Assembly: GCA_003996215.1 (NCBI GenBank)
Contig: QJPP01000002.1
Location: 620,001-684,000 of the forward strand
DNA from: Jaltomata sinuosa
Taxonomy: Eukaryota; Streptophyta; Magnoliopsida; Solanales; Solanaceae
Direction: 5' to 3'
DNA: 64,000 bases
Both the position numbers and the translations under genes were made by a program. The notes beneath the pieces are model-generated. The model was not told the DNA's origin. It was given only the letters and a program-made list of their open reading frames with translations, and ran no database searches. Below are positions 55,734 through 64,000 of the stretch, piece after piece (the first letter of the stretch is position 1; the number at the start of each line of letters is the position of its first letter).

Positions 55734-57115
55734 TGGAAACTATGGAAATGTATCCATAATGTAGCATAAAGGGCTTTATTATAAGCAATAAAAGGGGAAA
55801 ACACATATGGGAAGGTTTCGAGGAAATGACAGATTATATAGGAGTTCACACAGTCTCTAGTATTTCGCATTTTATGATCTAATCTAGAGATCATGCATTA
55901 GTGCAAAGTTACGGGGTCTTTCGAACGCTGTTCAACTGTATGGTATTGGAGGCATGGATTTCATTAATCCATTCAGCTAGCAAACTGGATAAACGGCCTG
56001 ATGTGAACTTCCGATTTCTCCTTGTGTTACGAAAGGTTAGAGACCTTGAAGCCCTAATATTCTTGAGTTTGTGGTTGTTGTGCCTTCGTTGGTGATGTAT
56101 TTTGGAATTCCACATGGTCATATACAAGTGAGGAGGATTCTTGGAACTTGACTTTTAACTTAATTTTTTTCCCTGGAAATTACAAATTTTTCTGCGACTT
56201 TAGAACATTTTGTACAACCTGAAAAAAAGAAGTTGCGAGAAAACCGTGAAATCATTTGATGTCAAATGTAATGCTATCTTTGTCATTTGGAAGCTATCTT
56301 TGTGGATATGATTAACATTGTTAGACACTTATGAAGGGTAAGATATGGAACTTCTGAATGGTCTGGAGGTGTTTTTTCTTTCTTTTCAGGACTGCTTCAT
56401 TACATTCGTTGCACTTCCTTGTTGCTGAAAAGTTTAGGAGCTCTCACCAATTCTAGCAAAGATTTCATTCTTCTTCTAAGTATATCGGTTTATGGCCTTT
56501 GACCGTTTGGTAACAGGACGGGAATGATGCTTGCTAGATATCTGGTCAAGCTGCAAGCGCTGTAAGTCCTTTTTGAGGATGATAACATAAGTCGTCATGC
56601 TACAATCTGAACATGCCTTTACTTGTGACATCTTGATAGTTCAAATAAATATCATGATGCTTTAAGGAGCCCATAGAACTAAAGCTTTTGTTAGAGTCAA
56701 GAAAAGCTAAGAAGCAGCATGTTGGTAACAAAAACTCCTAAGAGCTGACGAATACCTCCACATAAGCTGTGATAAGTTTGGTTTTTCTTCTCAGTTACAC
56801 TGATCAATACTGCACCAAGCCCCTTTGTACTCAGTGGCAGAGCCACAGTCTCGAGGAGTGGGTATGAACTCCCTTTGCTAGAAAGTTTTGCTATTTATAC
56901 ATTATATATACGAAAAATGATTTCGTACATATATAGAGACATATCTCCTTGCAGAAAATTCTGCACACGCCACTCTTAGTACAGATAAAAGCATCTTGAA
57001 TAAATCTTCAACTGAAGTCTGAATGTGACAAATAAATTAGGTATAAAGTACTGCATCATGAACTTTGGGAAATAATTGTTATTAACTTTGGGTGGACCTT
57101 TGTTGTGGGAGTTGT

Positions 57116-57142
57116 GTGGGGTGGGGGTAAGGGGGTTGAGGG
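57116..57142 (+). other. G-quadruplex motif, plus strand
   Basis: Four runs of at least four G are separated by T, TAA and TTGA: GGGGGTGGGGG, then TAA, then GGGGG, TTGA, GGGG. This is a textbook intramolecular G-quadruplex pattern in otherwise AT-rich DNA. Confidence 0.8.
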
Positions 57143-57826
57143 GATGGTGTTGGTATTTTTGCTATAGGAGTTGGCATCAAGGAGACATATCCTATTTCAC
57201 ATTAAGAATAGGTCAGTAGTACCAGTAAAGCATCCATGAAATGGGACCAAAAAAAGACAACATATATAACAGTAGTAGTAGCAGTAGTTTTATACATGTG
57301 TCTGAGTTGGCAATGTATTAGGTCATTTGCCACTATTTGTTTTCTGTCTCTTGGCATGGAAAGCAACATTGCAGATGCACAAATACACAAAGTATGCCTG
57401 TGATTTTCTTATGTTCCATCCTTGTGATCTTTTTTGCAGTCTCTTTTTTTAAGTATTTCATCTTACAGAATGATCTCATAGTCAGAGCATGCGAAGTGAG
57501 ACAAAAAGGATGTTCTGATTAGTATGCAGTTCTGCAGTCATCACTTAATTTAAAAATAGCTCTCTTCTTTTACTTTTTATCTTCCTCTTTTTTTTCCTTT
57601 TTTTTGTTCTGAGTGTGTATTTGTGAACTATTTTTTTGTTTAGATTGAAAGAAATTTGTCTCCGGAGATTAATGATCTCTTAGAAACTACGTGGATTTAG
57701 CAAAATAACCGCACAAAATGAGGCAAAGTCTCAATGTGGACGATTCAACTAGTTAGGTCTTAGGATTATGAGTGTTTTTCAGCATTACACGTTAATTGTC
57801 TCATCTCCGCCTCCAGCATCCCAAAG

Positions 57827-57849
57827 CCCCCTGACCCCACCCTCACCCC
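57827..57849 (-). other. G-quadruplex motif, minus strand
   Basis: On the plus strand it reads CCCCC, TGA, CCCC, A, CCC, TCA, CCCC, i.e. four G runs on the minus strand with loops of 3, 1 and 3. It lies within a C-rich block extending to about 57930, which holds a second partial motif. Confidence 0.75.
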
Positions 57850-59164
57850 TCGTAGTCCCCAAAGGCCAAACCCCCCAACTGCCTCAACCCTACCCCTACC
57901 ACCACACACCCCACCCTCACCCCAATACTGTTTGCATATATTATATATAAATATTTTGTGGGATGATATTTTTGCTTACGTACCAAACAACAGAAAATAA
58001 GTACTAACAGACTAACTTATTTTCTAAAAAAATATTTTACATGACAAACATTTCTTTTCATTACCAAACACATCTAAAGGTTTAATCATTGTTGGTGGAC
58101 TTACATAAGGTCCTACATTTCATAGGAGTTTTTTTTCCGTTTGGTTAGAGATTTTCTTTTCCAGGGTTAGAATTGTATGCACTTGAATTATTTAATGTGA
58201 GTTAATGAGATTCTTAATTTTAGTAAACCATATGTTTTTCTTCACAAAAGACAATTTATTATGTATCAAAATGAAATGAGCCAAGCCAAAAAAATATGAT
58301 ATTGAGAATTCATATATCGATTCCAGCTAATTTGAAATTAGACACATATTTTTTGCGGATACCTAAATGATGCAACCACTAGACCCAACCCTAATTCTAT
58401 CTTGTATCATTTTGTGTCTGCTTTCTTTTTCCCTTTTGTTAACTGTGAAAGACCAAACTTCTTTTTGAGAATACTTTAAAAAAGTTGAAGCTAAATTTGA
58501 GTCTTAACTATATTGTGGCTAACGAATATAGGGGTAGATAGCCTATGCATTTTGATGCCTTGAAATTAATTAGATTTAGACGAAATCTCCTTTACAAAAA
58601 AATAATGAAAAGATGAGTTCTTGATTTAAGTAAGTCTTTTTCAAGGAAAAAAAAAGAAGGAAAAAAGAGTTGTTGATATCTTCTTAGTAAGAATATTTCA
58701 ATTTTGACCTCTCAATGAGCTTTGACAAATTCATGTTATCTAGCTAAGAGCCTAAGACTATGTACAAAAAGTAAACTCATTAAATTGATTAATATAAACA
58801 TGATGCATAATTTTGTGATATTTTATGTCAAATTGACCAAAAAAAAACCCATATTGACATTGTGCAGTTAATGAAAAATTCAAAATTATAGTCTAAAAGA
58901 GGGATTTTGGTGTGCTTAGATTCTCTTCATTGGAGAATTCAAGTGATACATGAAAAATCACAGCAATTTCCCTATTCTACTGGTGTCTCATGAAAACAAG
59001 CCACCTGTGTTGAGGGTTCCTTGCTCTTGCTCGACCTTTCGTAAGACCATGGCCCTGGAACACAGAGAATTGTGAGGTGAAATTAACTTTGTTATTTGCT
59101 GAGGCTTGAGATTTCCAACTCTCGTTCTCGTTTGGTGTTGTTATCATTTATCCAATCTCTTACC

Positions 59165-63171
<4,007 letters not shown>

Positions 63172-63260
63172 CGTTTGGGCTGGGTTTATGGTGCTTATCC
63201 TTTGTCACCAATCTAATCAATGCTTTTTACAAAATTATTGCGAGCAGAATAGCACTTTAA

Positions 63261-63538
63261 GTGAGCGTTTGGACATAGAAATTGTGAATTTTTAAAAAAA
63301 AATAGTATTTGTTGTCAAGTTGAAAATGATATGAGTGTGTTTGGACATGAATACAAATTGGAGTTGTTTTTGAATTTTTGTCAGTGATTTGGAGTGAAAA
63401 AATGCGAAAACAGCTTTTTGAAGTTTTTCGAAATCTGGAAAATTCCAGAATGAAAACTGTAACAATTCTATGTCCAAATAGTTTTTCGGAATAAAATTTC
63501 GGGAAAAAAGTGTAAAATATCCATGGCCAAACGGGCAC
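63261..63538. mobile_element. MITE just downstream of the CKI stop codon
   Basis: The ends are GTGAGCGTTTGGACA and, inverted, GTGCCCGTTTGGCC. Inner phrases such as 'TGTTTGGACATGAATACAAA' and the inverse 'TTCTATGTCCAAATAG' also pair. The flanks TAA and TAG are an imperfect target duplication. It may lie in the place of, or near, the missing CKI tail exons. Confidence 0.65.
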
Positions 63539-63740
63539 TAGATCTCTAATTTTAAGTAGTTTCAGAAGAAGAGAGAGAACAAGAATGCATTATAGCAGAC
63601 TAAAATATGAAATGACAGGGGAAACACTTTCTATAACAGACTCAAATATATTGACGATGTAATTTTTTTTTACACTGTCAGCATGTATAAATTAATTTCC
63701 ATATGTTAGTCAATGGGTTCTTTTGTGTTTCTTTTTTAGA

Positions 63741-63897
63741 TGGGAAGGGGAAGGAGAAAAAGGAGAAGAGTGTGAAATTTGCAGAAGATGTGGTGGAGCC
63801 AAGTGGGAATAGTGAAGAATATAGAAACCTTCATCATCTTAGTAGAAGTGTCAAAAAAGCCCTTAAACTAACCGAAATTGAACAAAAATGCCCTTAG
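63741..63897 (+). other. Unassigned coding-like piece ending in a repeat
   Basis: After an acceptor-like TTCTTTTTTAG, a frame reads 'DGKGKEKKEKSVKFAEDVVE' and 'PSGNSEEYRNL', which is lysine/glutamate-rich and protein-like. It then runs into 'KALKLTEIEQKCP', which is translated repeat DNA: GATGCCCTTGCCATC and similar 'AAAGATG(T/C)CC' phrases recur to the window end. It could be an exon of a gene lying beyond the edge, interrupted by a repeat, or a relic. I do not recognise the protein. Confidence 0.35.
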
Positions 63898-64000
63898 TTA
63901 TAGTTTGGTCTAAAGATGCCCTTGCCATCAATAGTTTGGTCCAAAGATGTCCTTATTGTTACTTAATGGGTCAAAAATGCCCTTTTTCCAAATAAATATA

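Larger units (their letters stand above)
55734..59164. other. Intergenic region between PPR and CKI genes
   Basis: No protein-coding gene was recognised. About 56830-56980 is a dispersed 'GTGGCAGAGCCAC' repeat. G-rich (57116-57142) and C-rich (57786-57930) blocks stand out against the AT-rich background. The CKI leader and promoter must lie in the last few hundred bases. The PPR 3' end is somewhere after 55733. Confidence 0.6.

Overview
This is a window of AT-rich plant nuclear DNA. It most likely comes from a member of the Solanaceae. The genes have many introns with GT-AG junctions and encode plant-specific families (a pectin-type methyltransferase, a DYW pentatricopeptide protein). The non-coding DNA is full of repeats I recognise from nightshades: TS-type SINE and RTE tails, other tRNA-headed SINEs, Tourist-, Stowaway-, mariner-, hAT- and Mutator-type MITEs. 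I cannot separate Solanum, Capsicum and Nicotiana by eye. Motif reading, exon joining and family names come from the sequence and memory; no search was run.

Layout. About 1-15.9 kb is a gene-free repeat field: tandem repeats, a decayed plastid 16S rRNA piece, several MITEs, LINE remnants and a textbook hAT-type MITE. About 16.0-22.4 kb (+) is a PMT1/PMT3/PMT8-like methyltransferase gene with a long leader intron carrying a four-copy repeat. About 22.5-38.2 kb is a second repeat field. It has a probable solo LTR, a Stowaway MITE inside a Tourist-like MITE, and a Mutator-type element with a perfect 9-bp target duplication inside a larger element of similar build. About 38.3-47.9 kb (+) is an NDR-type AGC kinase gene of 13 coding exons with SINEs in its introns. 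About 48.5-48.9 kb looks organelle-derived. About 49.5-50.9 kb (-) is a PTI1-like kinase whose 5' end is missing next to a Copia reverse-transcriptase fragment. About 53.5-55.7 kb (+) is an intronless DYW-class PPR gene. About 59.2-63.2 kb (+) is a casein kinase I-like gene with a short tail. The window ends in repeats and an unassigned coding-like piece.

How the genes relate. From memory of the Arabidopsis gene order, PMT - NDR kinase - DYW PPR - CKI matches At3g23300, At3g23310, At3g23330 and At3g23340, and partly the duplicated segment At4g14340-At4g14360. The four plus-strand genes therefore look like an ancient conserved block, and the minus-strand PTI1-like kinase looks like an intruder. 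Nothing suggests that they form one pathway.

I found no new biochemical system. The most unusual items are structural: nested elements with readable target duplications and an empty-site comparison, inverted SINEs flanking exons 2-12 of the NDR gene, repeated leader-intron segments in two genes, an RTE/SINE shared tail, and two opposite-strand G-quadruplex motifs upstream of the CKI gene.
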